A DNA stretch of 64,000 nt from JANMAT01 sp031359995 (GCA_031359995.1 JANMAT010000055.1:7298-71297), one strand, 5' to 3'. Positions 33,847 through 43,150 are shown, counted from the first letter of the stretch. Notes: a model not told the origin generated them from the sequence alone. Translations and numbers: made by a program.

Positions 33847-34661
33847 GCGCGCCGGCCGAGCGGCTCGCCTCCCCCACCCGCCTGCTGCCCCTGCGGGTGT
33901 ACGTGCGCGGCCCGGCCCGCATGGTCGAGCGCAGCCTGCTCGTGTACCGCCACACGTGGTACGTGATCGTGACCGGCTTCTTCGAGCCGGTGTTCTACCT
34001 GCTGTCGATCGGGCTCGGGTTGGGCCGCGTGGTGGGCGACCTCACCTTCGACGGTCGAGCCGTGCACTACGCCGCGTTCGTGGCGCCGGCGCTGCTGGCC
34101 ACCTCGGCCATGAACGGCGCCGTCTACGACAGCACCGGAAACGTGCTCTACAAGCTCAAGTACACGAAGCTCTACGACACCGCGCTCACGGCGCCGCGCA
34201 CGCTGGCCGACGTGGCCCTGGGCGAGATCTCGTGGGCCACGTTGCGGGGCACGCTCTACACCGTGGGCTTCCTGATGGTCATGGTGGCGGCCGGGCTCAC
34301 GCATTCGTGGTGGGTGCTGCTCGCCGTCCCGGCGGCCATGCTCATGGCGGCGGCGTTCGCGGCGATCGGCATGGCCTGCACCACCTTCATGCGGGGCTTC
34401 GCCGACCTCGAGCTCATGCTGCTGGTGCAGCTGCCGCTGTTCCTGTTCTCGGCGACGTTCTACCCGCTGGGCACCTATCCCCGGTGGCTGCAGCTCACGG
34501 TGGAGGCGCTGCCCACGTACCACGGCGTCGACCTCGTGCGCAGCCTCGCGCTGGGTCGTGCCCACATCGGGCTCCTCGGCCACGTGGCCTACCTGGTGGC
34601 CATGGCCGGCGTGGGACTGCTGGTGCTGGCCCGGCGGCTGGCCAAGCTCCTCCTGCACTAG
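33843..34661 (+). CDS. ABC-2 type transporter permease 2
   Basis: A 272-residue permease. LLSIGLGLGRVV lies in the first helical region, and LPLFLFSATFYPLGTYPRWLQLTVEALPTYHGVDLVRSL is the ABC-2 signature. It has about six helices. It overlaps permease 1 by 4 bases (ATGA). Two different permeases with one ATPase is the usual DrrAB/NodIJ-like arrangement extended to a heterodimer. Confidence 0.9.
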   Translation: MSAPAERLASPTRLLPLRVYVRGPARMVERSLLVYRHTWYVIVTGFFEPVFYLLSIGLGLGRVVGDLTFDGRAVHYAAFVAPALLATSAMNGAVYDSTGNVLYKLKYTKLYDTALTAPRTLADVALGEISWATLRGTLYTVGFLMVMVAAGLTHSWWVLLAVPAAMLMAAAFAAIGMACTTFMRGFADLELMLLVQLPLFLFSATFYPLGTYPRWLQLTVEALPTYHGVDLVRSLALGRAHIGLLGHVAYLVAMAGVGLLVLARRLAKLLLH

Positions 34662-34672
34662 AACTGCGTCTC

Positions 34673-35968
34673 GTGACAGCAGCGCGGTGGCGGGCCGAAG
34701 GGCGCGAGCAGGCCCACCTCACGTGGCACCTCGTTCGGTGGATCGCGCTCGGCGCCGCGTCGGGCGTGCTGGCCGGCGCGTCGTCGTGGCTCTTCCTGGA
34801 GGGCCTCGACCGCATCACCACCTACCGGCTCGACCACCCGTGGCTGCTGTACCTGCTGCCGCTGGCCGGCGTGGTCATCGCCGGCGCCTACCACTACGCC
34901 GGCGGGCGCTCGGCGCAGGGCAACGCGCTGCTGATCGACCAGATCCACGAGCCCACCGAGTGGGTGCCGCGGCGCATGGCGCCGCTCGTGCTCGTGGGCA
35001 CGTGGGTCACCCACCTCTTCGGCGGTTCGGCCGGGCGCGAGGGCACCGCACTGCAGATGTCGGGCAGCCTCACCGATGCGCTGGCGCGCCTGCTGCGCCT
35101 CGACCGCGACGATCGGCGCCTGTTGCTGGTGGCGGCGCTGGCCGGTGGCTTCGGCGCGGTGTTCGGCGTGCCGCTCGCCGGCGCGGTGTTCGCCATGGAG
35201 GTCCAGTCGATCGGGCGGGTGCGCTACGAGGCGATCGTGCCGGCGCTCACCGCCGCGGTGGTCGGCGATCTGGTGGTCGGCGCACTCGGCCACGCCCATG
35301 CGCTGCGTCCGCAGTTCGACGTGCCCCTCGACGGCTGGCTGCTCGGCCGCGTCGCCCTGGCCGGCCTGGCCTTCGGGTTGGCCGGCGCGTCCTTCGCCGA
35401 GCTGACCCATGCCATCAAGGCGGGCACCGCGAAGGTGCTGCCGTGGCCGCCGGCGCGGGCCTTCGCCGGCGGCGCGGCCGTGGTCGGGTTGGCCCTGCTG
35501 TTCGGTCGCCAGTACCTCGGGCTGTCGCTCCCCCTCGTCGACACCGCCCTCAGCGGCGCCCACGTGGGGTGGTGGGTGTTCCTGCTGAAGATCGTGTTCA
35601 CCGCGGTCACGCTGGGCTGCGGCTTCCCCGGCGGCGAGGTGACACCCCTGTTCGTCGTCGGCGCCACGCTCGGCGGGGCCCTGGGGCCGGCGCTGCACCT
35701 GGACCCCCGGCTGCTGGCCGCCGTCGGCTTCGTGAGCGTGTTCGCCGGCGCCGCCAACGTGCCCCTGGCCTGCACGATCATGGGGGCCGAACTGTTCGGC
35801 GGGGGCACCCTGGTGGTGATGGCGGTGGGGTGCGTGGGGGCCTACGTGTTCTCCAGCCACCGCGGCATCTACGCGACCCAGCGCATCCACGCGGCCAAGG
35901 GCCCCGGCGCCATCAGCGGGCGACCGACGCTGGCCGTGTGGTCACGGCGCCATCAGCGCCGCTCGTGA
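34673..35968 (+). CDS. CLC-type chloride/fluoride channel or antiporter
   Basis: A 431-residue CLC protein with about 10-12 hydrophobic segments. The selectivity-filter motif reads GREGTALQM (about 121-129) rather than GREGP, and the later motif reads GGEVTPLF (about 320-327) rather than GxFxP. These variants resemble the CLC-F fluoride/proton antiporter branch as I recall it, so fluoride efflux is possible but not proven. It follows permease 2 by 11 bases in the same orientation. No fluoride riboswitch could fit in that gap. Confidence 0.85.
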   Translation: MTAARWRAEGREQAHLTWHLVRWIALGAASGVLAGASSWLFLEGLDRITTYRLDHPWLLYLLPLAGVVIAGAYHYAGGRSAQGNALLIDQIHEPTEWVPRRMAPLVLVGTWVTHLFGGSAGREGTALQMSGSLTDALARLLRLDRDDRRLLLVAALAGGFGAVFGVPLAGAVFAMEVQSIGRVRYEAIVPALTAAVVGDLVVGALGHAHALRPQFDVPLDGWLLGRVALAGLAFGLAGASFAELTHAIKAGTAKVLPWPPARAFAGGAAVVGLALLFGRQYLGLSLPLVDTALSGAHVGWWVFLLKIVFTAVTLGCGFPGGEVTPLFVVGATLGGALGPALHLDPRLLAAVGFVSVFAGAANVPLACTIMGAELFGGGTLVVMAVGCVGAYVFSSHRGIYATQRIHAAKGPGAISGRPTLAVWSRRHQRRS

Positions 35969-35978
35969 CGGGCGGCCG

Positions 35979-36380
35979 TCAGGCCAAGGCGAGCACGATG
36001 GCTTGGGCGGTGAGCTCGGTGTGCGTCATCGTGAGCAGCACGCGGGTCGCACCGCGCGCCGCCAACAGGTCGACGGCGGCGTTGCGCAGCAGCAGCGAGG
36101 GCTCGCCGCTGTCGGCGCGCACCACCTCGATGTCGTGGAAGCGACAGGCGCCCAGACCGGCGCCCAACGACTTCAGCACCGCCTCCTTCGCCGCGAAGCG
36201 CGCCGCCAGCCGCTGGGTGGGGTCGGCCACCCTCCGGGCGTAGGCGAGCTCGCCGGGCGTGAACGTGCGCTCGGCGATCGACGGTGTCCGCTCCAGCACG
36301 CGCCGGTAGCGGGCCACGTCGACCGCGTCGAGGCCGATGCCGACGACGTTGCCCACGGTGTCACCGCCGAGCCCGCTCAC
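35979..36380 (-). CDS. acpS: Holo-[acyl-carrier-protein] synthase
   Basis: A 133-residue phosphopantetheinyl transferase that activates acyl carrier protein. The Mg-binding Asp is in GIGLDAVDVARY and the Glu is in RFAAKEAVLKSLG. The start GTG 36380 is one base after the GlmS-like stop. In-frame GTG 36356 would also be possible. It is convergent with the CLC gene, 10 bases apart. The order glmM-glmS-acpS is the common actinobacterial arrangement. Confidence 0.94.
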   Translation of the reverse strand: MSGLGGDTVGNVVGIGLDAVDVARYRRVLERTPSIAERTFTPGELAYARRVADPTQRLAARFAAKEAVLKSLGAGLGACRFHDIEVVRADSGEPSLLLRNAAVDLLAARGATRVLLTMTHTELTAQAIVLALA

Positions 36381-36381
36381 C

Positions 36382-39300
36382 TCAGGAGCGCCAGTGGTCG
36401 GCCAGCTCGCTCACCGGCAGGGTGAGCAGATCGACCGTGGGCACGCTGGAGAGCAGGTCGTCGCGCACGGCGACCTCGGTCTCGGTGATCCAGTCGGCCA
36501 GCAGCTGGTAGCGCTCGCGGTAGCCCTCGAGCACGGTGCGGGCCACGGCCGCGGGCAGCGTGGGCACGAACCGCACGTGCAGCAGCGTGACGCCCGTGGC
36601 GTGGTTGCCCTTCAGCTCGGGCACCAGGATGACCGTGCGGCCGTCGGCGCGGCCGCGGGCCACGAGCACCTCGTGGTCGAGGGCCACACGGCGCTTGGTG
36701 CCGCGCAGCTCGGGCACCCGCTCCACCCGCGACGGGATCTCGCGGCCCACGCCGCCCCGGTCGACGACCGACACCGTGGCGCCCAGCTCGGGGTCGCCCT
36801 CGATGGCGTAGCGAGTGAAGCCGGTGACCGCCTCGACGGCGGGGTCCAGGGCCACCAGCTCCTTGAGCACGCGGTAGCCGAGGCGGTCGCGCGCCGCGCC
36901 GGCGGTGAGCACCTCGCGCACGAGACGGTTGCCGAGCAGGCCCTCGTCGCTGCGGGAGATGCCCACGGTCACGGTCTTGGCCTGGTGCTTGATGGCGTCG
37001 ATCGGGCGGGTCAGCTCCTCGATGGCCCGGGTGAGCGCCGCCGTGAGGTCGTCGACCAGCACGGTGGGCGAGGCGACCTTGCCGTGCGAGGCCTGGTAGG
37101 CCTCGAGCGGTTGAGCCGCGGTGGCGTCGCGCAGCAAGCCGGTGACCCGCACCGCGGTGGATGCCTCCAGGTTGCCGTCGTACACGCCGGCGCGCAGCCC
37201 GTCGTTCACCTTCTGGGTGGCGGGCACGAGCTCGCGCCGCAAGCGCTCCACCACGTGCTCGTCGGCGCCGCGACGCCCCACGGCCAGCTCCACCAGCTCG
37301 CGTGCTTCGCGCAGCGGCAGAGCCAGGCCGTCGATGGCGCGGGCCGCCTCGTAGCCGAACAGGTGGCCGACCATGGCGGCGAGCACGAAGTCGAGGCGGG
37401 GCAGCACGGCGGGCACGCCGATGACCTGCAGCGCGGCGTTGAAGCGCTCCTCGCCGGCGGTGGCCACCACGATGGGGGCCGCCTTGTGGGCCCGGTAGAT
37501 GGCGACCTCCTTGGCCACGTCGTCCGCGGTGCCGCCCTGCAGCCCGGTGGCGCACACGAGGATGAGCGGCTCCGACGACAGGTCGATGTGCTTCTTGTCC
37601 TCGGTGACGTCGCAGGCGATCGACTTGTAGCAGAGCTCCGAGAGCTTGATGCGCACCTCTTCGGCGGCGATCTTGTTGGGCCCGTTGCCGACCACGGCCC
37701 AGTACCGCCGCGACGGTGCGAAGCGGCGGGCCGCCTCGCCGATCTGCTCGCGCATGCCGAGCACGGTGCGCATGGCGTCGGGCAGGTCGCGCAGGGCCTG
37801 CAGGTACTCGCTGCGCTCGCGCTCGTCGCCCACGCCCATGAGCTCGGCGATGGCGCACGACAGCAGCACGCCCGCAGCCACCTGGGCGTAGAACGCCTTG
37901 GTGGAGGCCACGCTCATCTCCACGTCGCGACCGTCGGACGTGTAGAGCACACCGTCGGCCTTGTCGGTGAGGTCGCTGTTGCGCCGGTTGACGATGCCGA
38001 TCACCGACGCGCCGCGGGCGCGGGCGAGGTCGACCGTTCGGTTCGTGTCGGTGGTGGTGCCGCTCTGCGACACGGCGATCATCAGGGTGTCCGACAGGTC
38101 GTTGCTCATGGAGAAGCCCGAGTACTCGGTGGCGGTGATGGGGCGCACCATCACGCCGGTGCCCTGCAGGAAGTGGCTCAGCACCTCGGCCGCCGACTGG
38201 CCGGCCACGGCGGCGGTTCCCTGGCCGATGACCTCGATGCGGCGAAAGGCACGCTCGCGCAGCTTGGCCACCACGGCGGCCGGCAGCGTACGCTCGCCCA
38301 GCACCGCGTGGAGCCGGCCGTCGCGCTCGGCGATGCGGCCCCGCAGCGTCTTGGCGAAGCTGAGCGGCGCCTCGCTGATCTCCTTGAGCAGGAAGTGAGG
38401 GGCATCGCCTCGGTCGATGTCGCGGGTGGTCACCTCGGCGGTGATCACGTCGCGCGCGGTGACGGGCACGTCGGTGCCGTCGTAGGCGATGCGGCGGATG
38501 CCCTCCAGCGTGCCGGCCTTCGATCCGTCGAGCACCAGCACCTGGCCGCGGCTGGCGGGCACGTCGGGGTTGGCCGGGTTCTCGCCGTCGAGGCGGATGT
38601 ACCGCATGGTCTCCTCGACCACGCCGTAGGGCTCGCTGGCCACGATGTAGGCGTCGTCGGCCAGGCCCACGTACACGCCCTGGCCGCTGCCGCGCAGGGC
38701 GAGCAGCACGGTGTCGGGCTGCTCGGCCGAGGCGGCTCCGATGGCGACGGAGCCCTCGAAGCTGGCGACCGTGCGGCGGAACGCCTCGGCCAGGTCGGCG
38801 CCACCGGCGACGGTGCGCGACACGAGCGCGGGGATCACCTTGGCGTCGGTGGTGATCGGCGTGGCGATCGACAGGCCGTGCGCCGCCTTCAGGTCGGCGT
38901 GGTTGTCGACGTCGCCGTTCAGGGCGGCCACCACGTACGGCCCGGGCGCGCCGTCCTCCTCCTCCTGGTTCAGCGGGTGGGTGTTGGGCTCGGAGATGAT
39001 GCCGACGCTGGCCCACCGGGTGTGGGCCAGCACCGATGCCCGAGCCGTGGAGGCCTCGAGGGCGAGGTGCAGGAGCCGGTCGTCCATCATGGCGGCGCGG
39101 AGCGCCCGCGTGTTGTCGCCCAGTTCGCCGATCTCGGCCGCCGCCTTGTACACGAAGCTCAGCACGTCGCCGTGGGCGGTGGGGGCCACGCGCACCGCCC
39201 CGTTGGTGAACAACGAGTCGTCGGCGCGGCCGTCGAACAGGCGCCGCACGGGGTCGGCGGTCAGATCGAGCCCGTGGTTCCACACGTACACGTGGATGCC

Positions 39301-39798
39301 GGCCGAGTCACGGCCGCGCACCTCGAGCCGGTCGAGGGCCGACAGCACCTGCTGGATCATGAGGAAGGCCGACAGCCTGGCGTCGGAGGGGTCACGGCCG
39401 GCCAGACCGGCGACCTCACGAGCGGTGCGCAGTCGGTCGCGGCGGATGGCCCACACCCCGTCGCGCAGGCGCACCAGCGCGGCGTTCAGCGCCTCCACGT
39501 CGCCGGGCTCGGCGTCGACCGCGGCGTCGCCCTGGGCGATGGTGGCGTCCAGGGCGTCGAGCCGGGCCAGAATCGCCGGCACCAGCTCGGGGCCGCGCAC
39601 CAGCGCGAGCACGCCGGGGAGGCCCTTGAGGAGCCCGTCGGCCTCGGCCGCCGCGGCCGCCGCGCCCAGGAGTCGATCGACCAGTGGTCCCGTGCCGACC
39701 GCGACGGCCACCGCCCGGTCCAACGCCCCGAGAACGTCAGCGGGGCCGGGGGTGGGGCGGGTGGGCGGCCGGGACAGCAACGCAACGATGCCGCACAT
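36382..39798 (-). CDS. Giant GlmS-like protein: class II glutamine amidotransferase plus two SIS domains with large insertion and C-terminal extension
   Basis: A 1138-residue relative of glucosamine-6-phosphate synthase, nearly twice the usual length (about 610). The N-terminus MCGIVALLS places Cys2 as the glutamine nucleophile. An insertion of about 135 mostly helical residues (about 11-145) splits the domain before LDRLEVRGRDSAG. HTRWASVG (259-266), NTHP, NGDVDN (294-299) and TTDAKVI complete it. SIS domain 1 (about 510-655) holds SQSGTTTDT and SVASTKAF. SIS domain 2 (about 690-830) holds VVGNGPNKIAAEEVRIKL. A further 300 residues with no recognised domain follow, and the canonical C-terminal PRNLAKSVTVE is not seen. 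It lies between glmM and acpS, the slot of glmS. It probably makes glucosamine-6-phosphate from fructose-6-phosphate and glutamine (inference). Confidence 0.85.
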   Translation of the reverse strand: MCGIVALLSRPPTRPTPGPADVLGALDRAVAVAVGTGPLVDRLLGAAAAAAEADGLLKGLPGVLALVRGPELVPAILARLDALDATIAQGDAAVDAEPGDVEALNAALVRLRDGVWAIRRDRLRTAREVAGLAGRDPSDARLSAFLMIQQVLSALDRLEVRGRDSAGIHVYVWNHGLDLTADPVRRLFDGRADDSLFTNGAVRVAPTAHGDVLSFVYKAAAEIGELGDNTRALRAAMMDDRLLHLALEASTARASVLAHTRWASVGIISEPNTHPLNQEEEDGAPGPYVVAALNGDVDNHADLKAAHGLSIATPITTDAKVIPALVSRTVAGGADLAEAFRRTVASFEGSVAIGAASAEQPDTVLLALRGSGQGVYVGLADDAYIVASEPYGVVEETMRYIRLDGENPANPDVPASRGQVLVLDGSKAGTLEGIRRIAYDGTDVPVTARDVITAEVTTRDIDRGDAPHFLLKEISEAPLSFAKTLRGRIAERDGRLHAVLGERTLPAAVVAKLRERAFRRIEVIGQGTAAVAGQSAAEVLSHFLQGTGVMVRPITATEYSGFSMSNDLSDTLMIAVSQSGTTTDTNRTVDLARARGASVIGIVNRRNSDLTDKADGVLYTSDGRDVEMSVASTKAFYAQVAAGVLLSCAIAELMGVGDERERSEYLQALRDLPDAMRTVLGMREQIGEAARRFAPSRRYWAVVGNGPNKIAAEEVRIKLSELCYKSIACDVTEDKKHIDLSSEPLILVCATGLQGGTADDVAKEVAIYRAHKAAPIVVATAGEERFNAALQVIGVPAVLPRLDFVLAAMVGHLFGYEAARAIDGLALPLREARELVELAVGRRGADEHVVERLRRELVPATQKVNDGLRAGVYDGNLEASTAVRVTGLLRDATAAQPLEAYQASHGKVASPTVLVDDLTAALTRAIEELTRPIDAIKHQAKTVTVGISRSDEGLLGNRLVREVLTAGAARDRLGYRVLKELVALDPAVEAVTGFTRYAIEGDPELGATVSVVDRGGVGREIPSRVERVPELRGTKRRVALDHEVLVARGRADGRTVILVPELKGNHATGVTLLHVRFVPTLPAAVARTVLEGYRERYQLLADWITETEVAVRDDLLSSVPTVDLLTLPVSELADHWRS

Positions 39799-39855
39799 GG
39801 TCCGCCAGGCTACCGGCGCCCCTCGCCACCCGGTAGGGCAGGAGGCCCGGCAGGG

Positions 39856-41214
39856 TCAGGCGCCGGCGCGTTCGACGGCGGCGGCGAGGCGCAGGGCGAC
39901 CTCGCTGGCCTGGGTGTCGGTGGGCGCCTCGACCATGACCCGCACGACGGGCTCGGTGCCGCTCGGCCGCACCAGGATGCGGCCGTGCTCGCCCAGGCCG
40001 GCCTCCTCGGTGGCCACGTCGGCGGCGATGGCGTCGAGCAGGTCGGCCCGGCGGTGGTGCACCTTCACGTTCACCAGCACCTGGGGCAGGCTCGTCATCA
40101 CCGAGGCCAGCTGGGCCAGCGTCCGCTGCCGGCGGCCCAGCACGTCGGCCAGCACCAGCCCGGTGAGCAGGCCGTCGCCGGTGGTGGCCCGATGGCGCAG
40201 GATCACATGGCCGCTCTGCTCGCCGCCGAGGCTGTAGTTGCCGGCGTCCAGTGCGGCGAGCACGGCGCGGTCACCGACCGCGGTCTCCACGACCTTCACG
40301 CCGTGCTCCTGCATGGCCAGGCGGAAGCCGAGGTTCGTCATCACGGTGACGACCACGGTGTCGGCGCGCAGCTCGCCCCGCTCGCGCAGGTCGAGGGCCA
40401 GGATCGCCATCAGGTGGTCACCGTCCACGATGCGCCCGGAGGCGTCGACGGCGATGAGCCGGTCGGCATCACCGTCGAGGGCGAGTCCGAGGTCGGCACC
40501 GTGGGCCACCACAGCCTCGGCCAGGCCGGCCGGGTGCGTGGCCCCGCAGCGCAGGTTGATGTTGGTGCCGTCGGGCTCGCAGCCGATGGCGACCACCGTG
40601 GCGCCCGCCCGGCGGAACACCTCGGGCCCCAGGAACGAGGCGGCCCCGTTGGCCCCGTCGACCACGATCTTCAGCCCGACCAGGCCGCGGTCGCCCAGCA
40701 CGTCGCCGATGTGGTCGAGGTAGTCGCGCTCCACGTCGGAATCGATGACCGTGCCGACCTCGGCACCGGTGGGCGGCAGCGCGGCCAGCTCGCCCTCGAT
40801 GCGGCTCTCCACGTCATCGGGCAGCTTCAGACCGCCGGGCGCGAACAGCTTGATGCCGTTGTCGTGGAACGGGTTGTGCGACGCCGACACGACCACGCCC
40901 ATCACACCCCACTGCTGGGCGGCGTAGGCGACCGTGGGCGTGGGCACCATGCCGAGCCGGTGCACGGTGACGCCCTCGGCGGCCAGACCGGCCACGAGCG
41001 CGGCTTCCAGCATGCGGGTGGACACGCGACTGTCGCCACCGATGACCGCTTCGCGGGCGCCGAGCACCCGCGCCGCGGCCCGCCCGAGATCGAGGGCGAA
41101 GGACGCGGTGATCTCGGTGCCGGCGACGCCGCGCACCCCGTCGGTACCGAACCGGGGACGCGAACGTGGGGCCGCCGCAGCAGCCCCACGGGCGTTCGAC
41201 GATGCCGCCGACAC
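39856..41214 (-). CDS. glmM: Phosphoglucosamine mutase
   Basis: A 452-residue phosphohexomutase that converts glucosamine-6-phosphate to glucosamine-1-phosphate for UDP-GlcNAc. The catalytic Ser is in VVSASHNPFHDNG, the metal-binding loop is DGDADRL, and the C-terminal phosphate loop is VRPSGTEPVVRVM. RFGTDGVRG is the N-terminal signature, after an extra 20-residue Ala/Ser-rich leader. It lies 11 bases after rpsI and directly before the GlmS-like gene. Confidence 0.97.
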   Translation of the reverse strand: MSAASSNARGAAAAAPRSRPRFGTDGVRGVAGTEITASFALDLGRAAARVLGAREAVIGGDSRVSTRMLEAALVAGLAAEGVTVHRLGMVPTPTVAYAAQQWGVMGVVVSASHNPFHDNGIKLFAPGGLKLPDDVESRIEGELAALPPTGAEVGTVIDSDVERDYLDHIGDVLGDRGLVGLKIVVDGANGAASFLGPEVFRRAGATVVAIGCEPDGTNINLRCGATHPAGLAEAVVAHGADLGLALDGDADRLIAVDASGRIVDGDHLMAILALDLRERGELRADTVVVTVMTNLGFRLAMQEHGVKVVETAVGDRAVLAALDAGNYSLGGEQSGHVILRHRATTGDGLLTGLVLADVLGRRQRTLAQLASVMTSLPQVLVNVKVHHRRADLLDAIAADVATEEAGLGEHGRILVRPSGTEPVVRVMVEAPTDTQASEVALRLAAAVERAGA

Positions 41215-41225
41215 CGGCTCGTCCG

Positions 41226-41618
41226 TCAGCGCTTCGAGTACTGCGGCGCCTTGCGGGCCTTCTTGAGGCCGTACTTCTTGGACTCCTTGGCGCGGGCGTC
41301 GCGCGTGAGGAGGCCGGCCTTCTTGAGCGTGGGACGGGTCTCCTCGTCGAGCTCGACGACGGCACGGGCGATGGCCATGCGCAGGGCACCGGCCTGGCCC
41401 GACACGCCGCCACCGTGGAGGGTGGCGTCGACGTCGTAGGTCTCGTCGGTGCTGGTGACCTTCAGGGCCTCGGAGGCGATCATCCGGTGCGTGGGCATCG
41501 GGAAGAAATCTTCGAACGACCGGTCATTGATGGTGACCTTGCCGGTACCCGGACGCAGGCGGACACGGGCAACGGCCTCCTTGCGGCGGCCGGTGGATTG
41601 CACGAGCGGCTTCGACAC
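41226..41618 (-). CDS. rpsI: 30S ribosomal protein S9
   Basis: A 130-residue S9. GRRKEAVARVRL is at the N-terminus, and the C-terminal tail KKYGLKKARKAPQYSKR reaches the ribosomal P-site tRNA. It is paired with rplM as in nearly all bacteria, 21 bases apart. Length and motifs are standard. Confidence 0.98.
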   Translation of the reverse strand: MSKPLVQSTGRRKEAVARVRLRPGTGKVTINDRSFEDFFPMPTHRMIASEALKVTSTDETYDVDATLHGGGVSGQAGALRMAIARAVVELDEETRPTLKKAGLLTRDARAKESKKYGLKKARKAPQYSKR

Positions 41619-41639
41619 GAAATGTTCTCCTCAGTGAAG

Positions 41640-42086
41640 TCAGCGCGTCTTGGCGCTGGCCAGCTCGATGGTCTGCGGGTTCTGGGCGGCATGGGGATGC
41701 TCGGGGCCGGCGTAGACCTTGAGCTTGCGGATCATGGAGCGGCCCAGCGGGCCCTTGGGCAACATGCCCTTGATGCTCTGGCGCACGGCCTCTTCGGGCT
41801 TGGTGGCCATGAGCTTGGCGTACGTGGTGGTCTTGAGACCACCCGGGTAGCCGGAGTGACGGTAGACGTCCTTCTTGCTGGCCTTGCCCGAGGTGAGCAC
41901 CACCTTGGCGGCGTTCACGATCACGACGTGGTCGCCCGTGTCCATGTGGGGCGAGAACATCGGCTTGTGCTTGCCACGCAGCAGGCTGGCGGATTCCGTG
42001 CACAGCCGGCCGAGCACCAGGTCCTCGGCATCGATGACGTGCCAGGCGCGGATGATCTCAGAGGCCTTGGGTGAGTACGTGCGCAT
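41640..42086 (-). CDS. rplM: 50S ribosomal protein L13
   Basis: A 148-residue L13. The N-terminus MRTYSPKASEIIRAWHVIDAEDLVLGRL and the block PMFSPHMDTGDHVVIVNAAKVVLTSGKA are standard. It is an early assembly protein of the large subunit. The ATG at 42086 fits the family start. A 103-base gap before it (42087-42189) probably holds the rplM-rpsI promoter, although no clear boxes are seen. Confidence 0.98.
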   Translation of the reverse strand: MRTYSPKASEIIRAWHVIDAEDLVLGRLCTESASLLRGKHKPMFSPHMDTGDHVVIVNAAKVVLTSGKASKKDVYRHSGYPGGLKTTTYAKLMATKPEEAVRQSIKGMLPKGPLGRSMIRKLKVYAGPEHPHAAQNPQTIELASAKTR

Positions 42087-42189
42087 ACGCAGAGAGTCTT
42101 TCCAGGATCCGGGCCCTCGGGACGCCCCGGGCACGGGAACCGGACAAGGATACGGGTCGGGAGGGAAAACCGGCAAGTGCAGCGGTGCA

Positions 42190-43119
42190 CTACCCGCGGT
42201 AGCCGACTTCCCAGAGGCACAGTCCCTGGGGTGGCGCCACCGCACCGGCGGCGGCGCGGGAGCGGGCCCGCAGGATGCCCATCATCTCACCGGCGTGGCG
42301 GTGGCCGGCGCCGACCTCGACGATGGTGCCCACGATCGAGCGGACCATGTTGTGGCAGAAGGCGTTGGCCCGGATCTCGAAGCGCAGCGCGCCGTCGCCG
42401 AGGTCGTGCCACTCGGCCCGCACGACGCGTCGCACCAGCGGCCGCTCGGGCCACGGCTCGCCGTCGGGTTGACGCGGCAGCGTCGACCTGGGTCGCTTGC
42501 AGAACGACGAGAAGTCGTGCTCGCCCACGAACGGGTCGCACGCCAGCCGAAGGGCGGCCAGGTCGAGCGGTTCGCTCACGTGCCACGTCGTGGTCGTCAG
42601 GAACGGGCTGGGCCACGGTGTGTTGAGCACCGTGTAGCGGTAGTGCCGCCAGCGGGCCGAGTAGCGGGCGTCGAAGTCGTCGGCCGCCCACGCCGTTTCC
42701 CGAACGACGAGGGCGGGACCGCACATGCTGTTGACCGACCGCTGCAGCCGGGCCAGGTCGGTGGTGACCGGCGCGTCGAAGGTGACGACCTGCCCCCAAG
42801 CGTGCACGCCCGTGTCGGTGCGGCCGGCGCCCGTGACGACCATGGCGGGTCGGCGCAGCACGCGGGCCAACGATCGCTCGAGCGTGCCCTGCACCGTGGC
42901 CACCCCCACGTTGGACGCGAAGCCGTGGAAGGCGGCACCGTCGTAGGCCACGGTGAGGCGCACGCGCCGATCGCCGTCGGCCGGCGGCCTGACCACCCGG
43001 GCCGCCCGCAACGGCAACGACGCCCGGGCCGGCGCCGACCGAGGCGGCGCGTCGTCGGCGGGAACGCCGAGAGCCGGCACCTGGGGCGCCGGCTCATCGG
43101 GAAACAGCTCTTGGGTCAT
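42190..43119 (-). CDS. truA: tRNA pseudouridine(38-40) synthase
   Basis: A TruA enzyme of about 309 residues that makes pseudouridine at positions 38-40 of the anticodon arm. The catalytic Asp is in GRTDTGVHAWGQVV. YSARWRHYRYTV and FCHNMVRSIVGTIVEVGAG are family blocks. The first 50 residues are a Pro/Ala-rich extension before VRLTVAYDGAAFHGF. ATG 43119 is chosen; GTG 43134 is an alternative five codons upstream. Confidence 0.95.
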   Translation of the reverse strand: MTQELFPDEPAPQVPALGVPADDAPPRSAPARASLPLRAARVVRPPADGDRRVRLTVAYDGAAFHGFASNVGVATVQGTLERSLARVLRRPAMVVTGAGRTDTGVHAWGQVVTFDAPVTTDLARLQRSVNSMCGPALVVRETAWAADDFDARYSARWRHYRYTVLNTPWPSPFLTTTTWHVSEPLDLAALRLACDPFVGEHDFSSFCKRPRSTLPRQPDGEPWPERPLVRRVVRAEWHDLGDGALRFEIRANAFCHNMVRSIVGTIVEVGAGHRHAGEMMGILRARSRAAAGAVAPPQGLCLWEVGYRG

Positions 43120-43150
43120 CGTTGCGTCCGGCACGCCCGGTCGGTGGTGC

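Noticed and set aside
34661..34673. A fluoride riboswitch upstream of the CLC gene
   Set aside because: The gap to the preceding gene is only 11 bases, too short for the aptamer.
36337..41439. A 1700-codon plus-strand open frame antisense to glmM and the GlmS-like gene
   Set aside because: It is the shadow of high-GC codon usage in the minus-strand genes; its product is His/Gly/Arg-rich low complexity with no domain, while the opposite strand encodes conserved enzymes.
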